DNA of 64,000 nt from Torymus aiolomorphi (lineage: Eukaryota > Arthropoda > Insecta > Hymenoptera > Torymidae). The translations under genes were made by a program, and so were the position numbers. Shown piece by piece: positions 1 to 12,028 of this stretch (the stretch's first letter is position 1; every line of letters starts with the position of its first letter). Location of the stretch: contig CM070873.1 of the NCBI GenBank assembly GCA_036365515.1, forward strand, positions 19,607,757 through 19,671,756, given 5' to 3'. Below the pieces are notes generated by a model. The model saw nothing but the letters and a program-made list of their open reading frames with translations. It made no database searches and was not told the DNA's origin.

Positions 1-1
1 C

Positions 2-1183
2 ACAAATAAATTCGGAGTAGTTTATGTTTCAATTGCTTGCTTGCCTGCAAACATTGCCTCACTTTTAGAAAGTATCATTTTTTCAATGATTGTACATAGT
101 GCGGATATGAAGCAATGTACAAATGAGTTTATTTTTCGAAAGCTTATCAGCGAATTGAACTTTTTGAGAGAAACAGGTATTACCATAATGGTTGATAATG
201 TTCTGACTATTTTCCAATTCCAAACCATTCTTATTCTCGGCGACAATTTAGGGCTGAATTCTATATGTGGCATGGTAGAGTCATTTAAAGCTAATTATTA
301 CTGTCGAATATGTACAGCAGGTTCATTTGAATGCTCACAATCCTGTACTGAAATCAAAGAGCTATTAAGGACTCGAGAAAACTATCGCTTAGATTTAATA
401 AAAGCTAACACAAACGAAACTGCCTTGAAAGAAAATTGTGTGTTCAATCGAGTGCATAATTTTCATGTTGCAATAAACAAAAGTGTTGATTTAATGCATG
501 ATGTTCTTGAAGGTGTTTGTGTGTATGTGATACGTGCTATCTTATACGAATTCATCTTTAAGTCGAAATTATTTACTCTTCAATTTCTGAACTTGAGAAT
601 TAATGAATTCGTATCGCACTCGGATGATACAAATCAGCCCCCACCAATCACATTGAATAGATTCAAAGAGAAATTAAATCTTAAATATTCTGCTGCCGAA
701 ATGTTGTACTTAACCCGATATTTAGGAGTAATCATAGGTGATAAAGTTCCTCGTGATAACCAACACTGGAAAATGTATATTAATTTGAGAAAAATAGTAG
801 ATATTCTCATGTCCCCAAGAATTATTAATACGCACATAACAACTTTGACGCAACTTATTGAGAAGTTGAATTCTGCGTATTTACATTTTTACAAGGCATT
901 AAAACCAAAATTCCACTTCTTAACACATTACCCTTCAATAATAGATTGTTTTGGACCATGTGTACACTATTGGACAATGCGGCATGAATCGCGTCATCGA
1001 GATGTCAAAGCCAATGCCGTTTCTTCCAATTCAAATATAAATCTCTTAAAAACTATTGCACTCAAACAAACGTTAAAAATGTGTAAAACATTCGATACGT
1101 TTGAAAATAGATCAGATATTTCATTTCAATCAGATAATACTAAAAATAACGTTCATTATACCAAAGTCACCGTGAATGAGTGA
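2..1183 (+). CDS. Transposase-like protein, 5' partial
   Basis: The frame is open from the left edge of the window, so the true start lies outside; about 394 codons are visible. I see a block GDNLGLNS near residue 84, a cysteine pair of the form CRIC shortly after, a DLMHDVLEGV block near residue 164 and a histidine-rich stretch MRHESRHRD near residue 340. From memory this arrangement is typical of a large set of uncharacterised insect and fish proteins that behave like transposases, possibly CACTA/EnSpm-related; that class assignment is uncertain. The frame ends where a second frame begins (1176), and the protein logically continues there. It could also be a domesticated gene, but the frameshift argues for a decaying element. 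Confidence 0.5.
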   Translation, partial: TNKFGVVYVSIACLPANIASLLESIIFSMIVHSADMKQCTNEFIFRKLISELNFLRETGITIMVDNVLTIFQFQTILILGDNLGLNSICGMVESFKANYYCRICTAGSFECSQSCTEIKELLRTRENYRLDLIKANTNETALKENCVFNRVHNFHVAINKSVDLMHDVLEGVCVYVIRAILYEFIFKSKLFTLQFLNLRINEFVSHSDDTNQPPPITLNRFKEKLNLKYSAAEMLYLTRYLGVIIGDKVPRDNQHWKMYINLRKIVDILMSPRIINTHITTLTQLIEKLNSAYLHFYKALKPKFHFLTHYPSIIDCFGPCVHYWTMRHESRHRDVKANAVSSNSNINLLKTIALKQTLKMCKTFDTFENRSDISFQSDNTKNNVHYTKVTVNE

Positions 1184-1496
1184 ATATAAGATTGGATCTT
1201 TTATAGTCGTTAGTGTAGAAGAACCAGATATTCAATTTGGGGAAATAATTCAAATTGAAAAACTTTTATCAATTGAGGAAACTAGAGATGATGAGCATAA
1301 AACCGAATCAAAAGTACAATTTACTGTAATTATTTACGAAGAGGTTTACTTTGACGACCAATTTATGGTTTACGTCGTCGCTAAAACTGATGTAACTAAA
1401 ATTGTTCACTTTAATAACGTACCAAGTATGCCACCAGTCGTTGGCTTGAAAAAGGAAGACAATAATTATTGGATTATTCCACAATACATCTTGTAA
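1176..1496 (+). pseudogene. Frameshifted C-terminal piece of the transposase-like gene
   Basis: This 106-codon frame overlaps the last codons of the upstream frame and continues the same protein in another phase. It begins YKIGSFIVV and ends QYIL; the family I associate with the upstream part usually ends in a comparable beta-rich segment. The overlap of a few bases around 1176-1183 looks like a small indel and not a true second start. No separate promoter is visible. A short AT-rich tail with AATAAA-like sequence follows the stop (about 1519), compatible with a polyadenylation site. It could instead be a separate small gene, which I consider less likely. Confidence 0.45.
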
Positions 1497-1848
1497 TTAA
1501 AAATTGTGTTAAAAAAAAATAAATCTTTTGCTAATAAATCTTTTATACAATTTGGACTCTGCATTAAGTGGTTAAATAATTATTTTACACTCCTTTAAAG
1601 GATTATATTTTAAAGAATTATTTAAAGAATTATTTAAGAATATTTAAAGAATATTTTAAATAATTATTTAAAGTTTTCATACATTCTATGAATAAATTAT
1701 TAAATTTTATCGAACAGTTATACTTAGAATTAAATTATACACACAAATTTATTACTTATATTACTGTTACGAAATATCTCACAATTTATGAATTGTTTAT
1801 AACGACAACTAAAAACAATAAAAACATGAGCCTATACGCGCTGTAGCG
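1497..1848. other. AT-rich non-coding stretch
   Basis: Very AT-rich, with a run of near repeats of the form TTTAAAGAATTA between about 1590 and 1680. No coding frame or RNA gene is recognisable. Confidence 0.6.
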
Positions 1849-1953
1849 ATAAACGCGCGCTCACAATTCCTAAGGCATACCGTCCCGAGTTTGCTCCGAC
1901 CATCGGAGTACCCCATACTCCGATCAGTCGGGATATCAAGAGCGCGTGTTTAT
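1849..1953. repeat. Imperfect palindrome / foldback hairpin
   Basis: Outer arms ATAAACGCGCGCTC (1849-1862) and GAGCGCGTGTTTAT (1940-1953) are complementary with one mismatch. A perfect inner stem ATCGGAGTA (1902-1910) / TACTCCGAT (1916-1924) encloses the loop CCCCA, and CCCGA/TCGGG segments lie between the two stems. It may be a terminal hairpin of the neighbouring DNA transposon or a small RNA fold; I do not recognise the family. Confidence 0.6.
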
Positions 1954-2057
1954 GAGTAGGGATAGTTCATTTTCGGGGCACTGGCCGCGCCGAACGTAGG
2001 GCGCTTCTGTCGCTACTGTTACGGTGCGTCAGCTACGCTAAAAGTCTCTCAGTGTAG

Positions 2058-3034
2058 TCAAAACCTTATTCGGAATGATATTCTGACCGTTTCATTGACG
2101 ACCTCTCTGTACATTCTGTTATTTTGATTCTCTGTTCTTGCAAAGATACTGTTTTCGTTCGTTATTTCACGTCCTATTCTTTCTCTATTGGACACTTGAT
2201 TGGTTACCATTTGGGGTTCTTTGAGGGTGACTATTTTCGTAACCAAAACGTTTCAGTATTTTGTCAATATATTTTTGTTGGCTTAATTTCAGTACTTTCG
2301 CTTTGCTGTCTCTTTCGATCTCCAATCCAAGATAATTTTTCAGCTCTCCAATATCACTCATTTCAAAGTCTTGGTTTAACTTTCGCTTGACTTCTTGAAT
2401 TTTCTCACAGTGATTTCCAGTGATTAAGATGTCCTCAACATACAAAATCAGTATCAATACTTTGTGATTTTCATTCCAACTGAATAGGCAATACTCATCT
2501 GGATCGGGTGTCAAGCCCATTTTTGCAGCCTTTTCTTTAATTTTTCATTCCAACATTTGGACTTACTTTCGGAACGTGCAATGCTTTCTCCAACTTACAA
2601 ACCTTTCGCTGCTTTACTTCATTCGATCATTCTATTCCTTCCGGAATTTCTATGTAAACTTCACTCTGAAGTTGTACGTTCAAAAAGGCTGTTTTGACAT
2701 CCATTTGACAAATATGAAAATCACATTTGTTTGCTATAGCTAGTATAGCTCGTATAAGTGGTAGCTGAGATACTGGTGCATATGTCTCTTGAAGCCCATA
2801 CTCGTTGCGATCCTTAAAACCTCTTATTACAAGTCTGGCCTTGTATCGTACGCTGTTATCTGACTCTATCTTACGTTTTAACACCCACCTTGAGTCGATT
2901 ATGTTAGGTTCTCTGTGATTATTGAGGATCGGTCAACGAGCTTCCAGACTTGATTTTTGTTCAATGAGTCCAATTCGCTTTCTATAGCTTCTATCCATTC
3001 AAGTCTGTCAGGGCTATTTATAGCCTCCTTGTAT
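2058..3034 (-). pseudogene. Copia reverse transcriptase fragment
   Basis: Three minus-strand frames cover the copia-type RT. The N-terminal piece (upstream of 2884) shows RLEWIEAIESELDSL and KARLVIRGF, then QMDVKTAFLN, the motif that carries the first catalytic aspartate. The next piece (2185-2520) carries LILYVEDILITG, where the usual YVDD box reads YVED, so a catalytic aspartate is replaced by glutamate. A third frame (2058-2246) contains MVTNQVSNRE, the segment after the RT core. There are frameshifts near 2230 and 2600 and a stop near 2910. The right edge (3034) abuts the gypsy LTR. The RNase H part is missing. The copy is dead. Confidence 0.85.
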
Positions 3035-4696
<1,662 letters not shown>

Positions 4697-4699
4697 AAT

Positions 4700-4718
4700 T
4701 GGCATCCCTTGTGGGGAG
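4700..4718 (+). other. Probable gypsy primer binding site
   Basis: TGGCATCCCTTGTGGGGAG begins with TGG, complementary to a tRNA CCA end, and lies just after a potential LTR end (CATCGCA). The tRNA type was not determined. Confidence 0.4.
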
Positions 4719-5060
4719 TTCTGCTGTGATAAAGGTTGGGAAGTGCGTGTAGTGTAGAGAAATAGAGTGAGAGTAAGTGTGAGTGTTGCGGCAGAGTCGT
4801 GGCGAGTTAGCGGTAATTGCGGCGTAGCAATAGTAAAGCGTGCGAATAATAAATATATATATTGAATATTTAAATTATTTGTTCTCCCTGATATTATATA
4901 TAATACTTGATTTTGAATATTTATTGTGGAGAGTTGGCGGCGTAATTTCAGAGGTAATTTGTGGAGTCAGAGAGAGTGTAGACGGAGTAAAGAGTGAGAG
5001 AAAGTTGGACTGCTCGGCTTTCGTAAGCGAGTAATAGTCGTGGAGAAGCGGACGCGAGCC

Positions 5061-7538
5061 ATGGGCGAGCACGCTGCGAGAATGAAGGAGCTGGCGCAAT
5101 CTCGTGCGGCCAGGCGCTGGACCCGAACTGTGGTCCCCTGGTACACCTGCGACGAGGCAGAGTCTAAAGCCATTGAAGAGATTATAGGGGTGGATGTGGA
5201 GAGAGACAAAGAGAAAGGTGAGAAAATTCAACGGATGAAGACTTTGAAGAAGAAAGAAGCAGCCCGGTCTCGGGCTAGAACGAGTAGTGAAGGCTCGCTG
5301 CAGGCGAGCGACGAGGATGTGGAGAGAGGAAGAGAGCAGCTGGTGGAGGTGATGGTGCACCAGCAGGAGAGGCCTACGCCAGTGACGGTGACTGTCACTA
5401 GCTCGCCGAGAGCCACTAGGAGTAACGCGGGTTCGGTCCTGCGGACGACAGGGGCACAACCGGCCGTGACTACTTCGGTCTCAGTTCTGAGTGCGCCCAG
5501 GGTGACAGCCACGTTTGATAGTAGCCGATTCGTACCTCCCGTGGCATCGACGTGGGAATACTATTCAGCTCGATTATATCGGGGGCTACCGCCTACTGAA
5601 CCGTTGCCGCCGCCTTCAGCCCTGCCGGCTCGGACACCGCTTAGAGCACCGCCAGCTGTCGTTCAGAGGGAGACTCCAGCGAGGAAGAAGGGGTTGCCCT
5701 AAAGGGAGTGGTACACTCCAGGCCAGAATTGGGACGAGATACAACGGATGTATGACGTGGAGTCGAGTAGTGGAGAGGCGAGTGACGTGGAGGCAGAAAT
5801 AGAGTTGAAGAAGGAGAAGGAGCGAAGCCTTCGCTCATCATACTCGGAGAGAGGAGGCAGCGGCACAACTTACCGACCTGTGAAGAATCCTCAGCCGACC
5901 TGTACTTCGGACCACGAGGGAAGCAAGCCACTACTGAGAAGGAAGACATCAGGGCGTCCTCGTCAGAGACCTATCGATCCTTCCTTCATGGAGCGGTTAA
6001 GCGATGAGGAAGAAATAGAAAATCGCCAGGAAAACATATCGAAGAGGCCTGGTACACGCGATAAGGGAGTGCGAGAACCGAAGCGGACTGGGAGATTCGC
6101 AAGAGAAAGGAAGTCGGCGGTACGCAGCATCACGATATCAAACAGTAGTGAGAGTGGAGGAAACTCAGAGAGGAGCAACCTGGCCCACCGCAGACGTCGA
6201 GACCTCAGCGAGACGGAGGATGACGGTGAAGTGGAGCCGAGAAGACGGTGGAGAGCGACACCTACAGCGGAGCAAAAGGCTCACGCAGTCAAGCTATTGA
6301 AGAGTTGGGGCATCAAATTCAGTGGAGACGAGAAGGAGGACCCCGAGGAGTTTTTAAAGCAGTTAGAAGACTTCCGCGAGGGAGCAGGGTTACGTGATCG
6401 AGAGCTGCTTGGTGCCTTGCCCTGTATCTTAACTAAGAGAGCTGGCAGGTGGTTCAGAACTATCAAGCTGGATACGCCCTCTTGGTTGGGATTTCGCAAG
6501 GCTTTCAAACATTAGTTCGTCACAGAATACGACCGTGAAGATCTGTTGGATGATTTAAGACGAAGGACGCACGCTAGGGGCGAGAAGATTGCCACGTACC
6601 TCTCCAATTTCAATTACATCGTCTCTCGGTTTAACGGCCGCCGTCGGAGAGGCAGCTGGTGGAAACAGCCTACCGGAATATCCTCCCCGAGTACAGGAAG
6701 GCGATGTCTGACAAAATTGTGGAGACAATGGAAGATTTGGAGAAGTACGGACGTCGTTGGGAGAGGCAGAAGGAATTAGATAGTCGCTATCTTCCGCCGC
6801 CTCCTGCTAACAAGATGAGGGTGCCCGGAGCAGCGTTTACGGGTACTACTGGTCGCCAGAAAGCCGTGGCAGCTGTGGAGAAGGGAGTGGAGAGTGAGAA
6901 CGTGTCGCCAAAGCCCACTAAACTGAGCGAAACGAAAGCGGCGAAGAAGGCGGCCAAAACCAACGTTCAGCCCTCCGCCAAGGCGAGTGACGGAGAGCCG
7001 AAGCCGGAGACTGCGCCGCCAAAGATGTCGAATGCGCAGATAATGGAGAAGGAGGAGGCAAAGACGTACGCGGCAATGGTGCAGGGGGGACCTGGTGTTC
7101 AAGGGGGTCAGGGAAACCCCAGGCCCCCCCTACGGAGCAGGACGCGGCTATGGAGGTGACCCGTGGAGAGGAGCTACGGCTCAGAATTCGGGTTCAGGAG
7201 AGTCGCGAGCCGATCCTCCGAGTGGCGGATTTGGACGCCCTGTGGGGCCAGGCCAACCCTCGATTCCCGGAGGCCAGGAGAGACCTTTCCTGGGAGTATG
7301 CAACCTCTGTCAGGCCGTGGGCCACAAAGCCTCCGTGTGCCCGGAGGTAGTCTGTTTCTGGTGTAAGCAGAAGGGACATACGGTGCGAAACTGCACCATC
7401 CGTAATCAGCCTACTCAGCCTCCACGAGTGAGGTGCCAAAACTGTGATGCGCCGAATGTCACCTTCAAGACGTGTCCCAACTATGCCTCCTTACGAGCGA
7501 AGTTGGGAAACGGGCAGGCTGGGGGACAGGTATCTTAA
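5061..7538 (+). pseudogene. Gypsy gag polyprotein with zinc knuckles
   Basis: The first ATG in the open frame is at 5061. The N-terminal half is charged and low-complexity. A gag core with KEDPEEFLKQLEDFREGAG and GRWFRTIKL lies near 6340-6480, the usual gypsy capsid region. Near 7290-7470 are nucleocapsid zinc knuckles of the CCHC type: CNLCQAVGHKASVC, CFWCKQKGHTVRNC and a third partial CQNCDAPN. Breaks: in-frame stops at 5700-5702 and 6513-6515, a frameshift near 6637 and another near 7130. The product would form the virus-like particle and bind the element RNA. The length is consistent with a full gag. Confidence 0.8.
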
Positions 7539-7688
7539 ATGTGCTTGTTCCCCAGGGACCCTGGCGGAAGGCCAAGAAGTCTAGTGAAGACCGAGAAAGT
7601 GGAGAAGGGAAAGGGAGAGAGAAGAAGACAGAGGGAGATATAGAAGTAGAAGTAAGAGGCGAGGTGAGACCAGTGGAGAAGAAGAGAA
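7539..7688 (+). other. Gypsy gag-protease linker, purine-rich
   Basis: This stretch encodes only Lys/Glu-rich low-complexity sequence in any open frame. It joins the zinc-knuckle region to the protease region and has no separate gene. Confidence 0.5.
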
Positions 7689-8342
7689 GTGAAGAAGGGA
7701 GAAGAGAAGAAGAGTGAAGTGAAGAAGGGTGAAGAGAAGAAGAGTGAAGGGAATCAACGAGACTCAGAACCCCCAGTCCATCTGCCAGCAGAGAGGTGGG
7801 GTGAGGAGTCTAGTGACGATGAATGGCTAGAGGAGATAATGGACGATTTGGTCAGTAAAAAGGTCGAAGGGGATGAAACACCCGTGGAGGTGATACCATC
7901 GAAGGAGCCCAGGAAGATTGATGTGGAGAGGGAAGAGGAAAAGAAAGTGGAGAAAGGAAAGGAAGAAGAGAGACCAGATATTAGTGGAGAGAAGGAGTCC
8001 GAGGACGACCCCGATGCAGTCGCAGGATTGTGCGGGGAGAATCGTCATTTCGTCATGGTGGAGCTTGGGGGGCACTCCTACAAAGCCTTATCCGACCCGG
8101 GGGCGATGCTATCACTGGTAGGCCCCGGCGTGGCCGAACGATTCCAAGAGAGGTTGCAGGAAAGCGCCACGGCAGTGCGGAACGTCACCGGAGGAATTAC
8201 CAAAGTCATGGGAGTGTTGAACGTGATGCTTGAAATCGATCATCACTCGGCGCCTCTTCCCATGAAGCCTTACATAACCTCGACCAGGAGATTATACTGG
8301 GCATGGATTTCTGCAAGTTATTTAATGTGGATGCGCAACTAG
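7689..8342 (+). pseudogene. Gypsy aspartic protease region
   Basis: After a Lys/Glu-rich linker with tandem EEKKSE units, the frame contains FVMVELGGHSYKALSDPGAM (about 8049-8108). This is the retropepsin segment; the expected DSG/DTG triad is read as DPG. The segment VMGVLNVMLEI follows, matching the second half of a retropepsin fold. The frame then shifts near 8270, because the downstream frame (from 8303) continues MDFCKLFNVDAQL, the usual ILGMDFL-like end of the protease. The product would cleave the polyprotein, but the altered triad and frameshift make it non-functional. Confidence 0.7.
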
Positions 8343-8686
8343 GTAAAGGAGTGTGGAGAGTGAGAGAGGGGCGTTGGAGACCTTTCGCTAAGACGGGCGA
8401 GGAGAAAAACGCCGTCATTCACGGAGAGTGCGCGGGGATCTCCGAGTTAGAGGAGGAGGAACGAGAAAGGGTGGAGAGATTGGTAGATCGCTTGTTGATC
8501 TACCCCGAAGAAGGGAAGCGAAAGGGGGTGACGACGTTGATGGAACATACGATAGATGTGCAAGGGACGAAACCCTTTAAGCACCATCCCCGCCGGACGT
8601 CACCAAAGATGCAACAAGTGACGATAGAGGAAGTGGAGCGGATGTTTAATGAGGAGATCAAGCGAGGGGTGCAGTCCCCCCGGTAA
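8303..8686 (+). pseudogene. Gypsy RT N-terminal remnant at a deletion junction
   Basis: The frame runs from the protease end into the start of RT: MEHTIDVQGTKPFKHHPRR followed by SPKMQQVTIEEVERMF is the conserved entry to gypsy RT (the IDT-G-P-RR-SP pattern). It stops directly after GVQSPR, where the next RT block should begin. Beyond about 8690 the sequence jumps to a short tail and then the polypurine tract. About 3 kb or more of pol is therefore missing; that size is an inference from a typical gypsy length. Confidence 0.75.
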
Positions 8687-8786
8687 GTCAAAAACTCCAT
8701 ACGCGAAGCTGTTTGGACCGGAGCGCTGCGAGAGGAGCGAGAGAGACGAGATTAAGGAAACGGAATCTCACGGAGTATTCCGCCTT

Positions 8787-8800
8787 AGGGAGGGGGAGGT
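8787..8800 (+). other. Gypsy polypurine tract
   Basis: AGGGAGGGGGAGGT lies immediately upstream of the 3' LTR start (TGTGACGG at 8801), the position where plus-strand DNA synthesis is primed. Confidence 0.75.
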
Positions 8801-9003
8801 TGTGACGGTGTATTTTCGCCCTAATACCTCTTCTTCTCGCTGGACTCGCGGCGCACCGATTCAGGCGGCCGAATGTTAATTGAATAATTCGAAAGCTAAC
8901 GGAGGGGAATATTCTTTATTTGTTCCCGGGTTTTGACAACTTGCGAGACCATGAGAGATGACAACGATAGCGGAATGCTCCGTAGCGCAGAAGAAGGTAA
9001 GTG

Positions 9004-9056
<53 letters not shown>

Positions 9057-9160
9057 TAGAGAGGTAGAGTGGAGCATGAGGCGAGTTTGAATCTCGCGCG
9101 CGCGTGAGCGGTGCAGCGGCGAGGTGCGAGATGGCAGCACCTCACGGGCGGCAGTGGCGT
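8801..9160 (+). repeat. Gypsy 3' LTR, truncated
   Basis: It repeats 3035-3460, differing by scattered substitutions and a shorter GA run. It ends at GGCAGTGGCGT, after which copia sequence resumes. If the 5' LTR is about 1.66 kb, then about 1.3 kb is missing here. Confidence 0.8.
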
Positions 9161-9575
9161 TCTCTACCTCTTTTCATCTCACCCTTCGCTTCTTTATCTT
9201 CCATTTCTTTCTCAAATTCTGTAAACCAGATATCTGAATCTATTTCGGTTTTAACAGTTTTTTCCAGTGTTCAAGTTCCTTACCCTTATATTTATCGACA
9301 AATACCAATTTCTCATTAAATCTAACATCCTGGCTTTCGTATAGTTTTCCTGCCTCTGGACTGAACAAGACGTAATCAGTTGTTTTATATCCAACTGGAA
9401 TCATTCGCTTTCCGATGGATCTGAATTTTGATTCAGCCTTTCGCTGTATTTTCATGTACGTCAAACATCCGAAACATTTTATTTGCGTCAAGTCAGTCTT
9501 GTATTCAAGGCTTGAACACTCGAATGGGAATTTGCATGTCTATCGAAGCATGCGGAGTTCTGTTATGTGCGTATA
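9161..9575 (-). pseudogene. Copia integrase C-terminal region
   Basis: The minus-strand frame 9240-9491 reads [18 protein letters not shown], then [13 protein letters not shown], then [10 protein letters not shown]. These are the segment after the DDE core in copia integrases (the FGC-AYV, GY and RDV-F-E blocks). It connects on its left (9161-9240) to an acidic linker and then to the gypsy LTR. Upstream of about 9560 the homology is lost at the edge of an inverted-repeat block; the integrase core resumes at 16961. A stop at about 9240 interrupts the frame. Confidence 0.8.
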
Positions 9576-11889
9576 TCTAAAAAAACATATTAAAAAAGTT
9601 TAAACTAAGGCAAGTACCTACTAGTCTCTCTCCCACCCTATCTCTCCCTTCCTCTCTTTCCGACCTCTCTCTCTCTCTCTGGCTCTCTCTCTCTATCTCT
9701 CCCTCTCTCGCAACATCCCGCAAACTGAGTACCAAAAACTTTAATGAGTGCTTAAATATTTTTTTAGAAGAATCAACACGTTTTTTAAAAGCTAATTTTT
9801 TAATAAAACTTTCTACGAAAGTATAAAATAAGGCAAGTATAGACGTTTTTCCTGGATAATCTATAAAAAACAACACAATTTATCTAGTCCTTTTATTTCT
9901 TCGAATCTCATCTATTCAATAAACACTCTACAAATGGTAATAATTTCTTTCATGACTGTACAAATAATCTATAAAATAATAATATTTATGATTTTGTAAA
10001 AGAAATCAAATAAATACGAATGAAAAAGTCTTGTAATTCTTTGAGTCATTGTATGCTGAACAAATTATATGTAAGTACATTCAAAAAATTGTTCACTGCA
10101 AATCAAACAAACGAAAGTTGTGAAATCAATTATCGATAGTCAAGTAATGCAAACAACTATCGGAACTACTGTATGACTGTTCTCAGAAATATATTCAAAT
10201 CTGCTCTAGCAGAGGTGGTCCTCCGATCTCCCATACATACTTGGCGGGCCCGACGATTTGCAGTTCAAGGTGTAAGACATGGTCATTTTCATATAACTAT
10301 TCATATGTTTAAAGATCAGATAAAATGTATAAATGGGTTGCTTCTAGATATTAACTACTGAGCCGTGAATCTATCACTCTGTTTTTAAGTAGAAAGTGCA
10401 AACCCGCCTGAAAGTATCATATGAGATCTCATATGTAATCCCATAATATATAAAACTGCAGATGACATCGCATATGAGATCTGATACGAGATATGCGATG
10501 CCTGAAATTTTCATATGAGATCTTATATATTTACACGCGGGAAAAGGATACAAAATAGGTTGCTTATAAAACGGTTAGTAAAATGTAAAGCACTTTTAAG
10601 TAGACTATAAATTTATATGAATTTTTTATTTTATTCTCGTTTAAAAAGGACGGACACAAAGAAAAATATTGTGGGTAATAAAAGTAAATCATGATTCTGC
10701 ACATATAGGGATGTCGTACTTAACGGTACCAATTAAAAATTAAAGCCAATGTAATTATTTATAGTAGACTTACAGGTATAAATATTGTTAATGAATTTAT
10801 GCAAAAATTTTGTATTCTATATTTAAGTAGCCCACCGGTAAACTGCAAATCGTCGGGCCCGCCAAGTATGTATGGGAGATCGGAGGACCACCCCTGCTAG
10901 AGCAGCTCTAAACTTCTCTTCCTCCCAAGGTGCGTAATATTATAGAAAGTTCAAAATTGAGAAAGAATCATGAAAAATAGTGATGTGTTGGTAACTATGT
11001 AATTTTTTTATATAGGCTTTGACTTTTCGTAAATATCTAAAAAAATTCTTATGAATTTTAGAAATAAAGAGAAGGCATTATAGTTATATAATTAAAATAA
11101 TTTTCGCCCACACGGGCGTAAAGTGCGTAGGTTCTATGAAGTTTTGTAAGAGTATGTGAGCTATTGGGCCTCTTGGACGCTAAGTAGTATTTTATGCCCG
11201 CTGGCTGAATAATTTTGAAGTTACAACGTGGGCGTAAAATGTAATTTTACACGCTAGATACGAAAAGTTCTATTATGTCCGTCAAGTTAACTTATGGCCG
11301 GTACCTGACTACAATAAATTGATTTCAGTACTTTCTTGTGTTTAATTTCTATAGCTCAGAAAGATGAACAAATTTGAATATATTTCTGAGAACAGCCATA
11401 CAGTAGTTCCGAGAGTTGTTTGCATTACTTGACTATCGATAATTAATTTCACAACTTTCGTTTGTTTTATTTGCAGTGAACAATGTTTTGAATGTACTTA
11501 CATATAATTTGTTCAGCATACAATGACTCAAAGAATTAAAAGACTTTTTCATTCGTATTTATTTGATTTCTTTTACAAAATCATATATATTATTTTATAG
11601 ATTATTTGTACAGTCATGAAAGAAATTATTACCATTTGTAGAGAGGGTTTATTGAATAGATGAGATTCGAAGAAATAAAAGGACTAGATAAATTGTGTTG
11701 TTTTTTATAGATTATCCAGAAAAAACGTCTATACTTGCCTTATTTTATACTTCGTAGAAAGTTTTATTAAAAAGTTAGCTTTTAAAAAACGTGTTGATTC
11801 TTCTAAAAAAATATTTAAGCACTCATTAAAGTTTTTGGTACTCAGTTTGCCGGATGTTGAGAGAGAGGGAGAGATAGAGAGAGAGAGAG

Positions 11890-11939
<50 letters not shown>

Positions 11940-12028
11940 CGGAAAGAGAGGGAGGGAGAGATAGGTTGGGAGAGAGACTAGTAGGTACTTGCCTTAGTTT
12001 AAACTTTTGTAATATGTTTTGTTTAGAT
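9576..12028. repeat. Large inverted repeat (arms about 620-650 bp)
   Basis: The left arm (about 9576-10200) is the reverse complement of the right arm (about 11372-12028). Both contain CTAGTAGGTACTTGCC near the outer end, a CT/GA run, and the segment ending in ATTCAAAT/ATTTGAAT at the inner end. No transposase is encoded. It may be a foldback (MITE-like) element or a palindromic duplication. Between the arms lie a second inverted-repeat element (10203-10911) and unique AT-rich DNA (10912-11371). Confidence 0.8.
10203..10911. mobile_element. Foldback element with about 62-bp inverted termini
   Basis: The left terminus (10203-10265, from GCTCTAGCAGAGGTGG) is the inverse of the right terminus (10848-10911, ending CCCCTGCTAGAGC). 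The interior includes a perfect 18-bp palindrome CATATGAGATCTCATATG (10418-10435) and further CATATGAGATCT copies. No coding frame. The terminal sequence has weak similarity to the 3' half of 5S rRNA (see findings). Confidence 0.7.
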
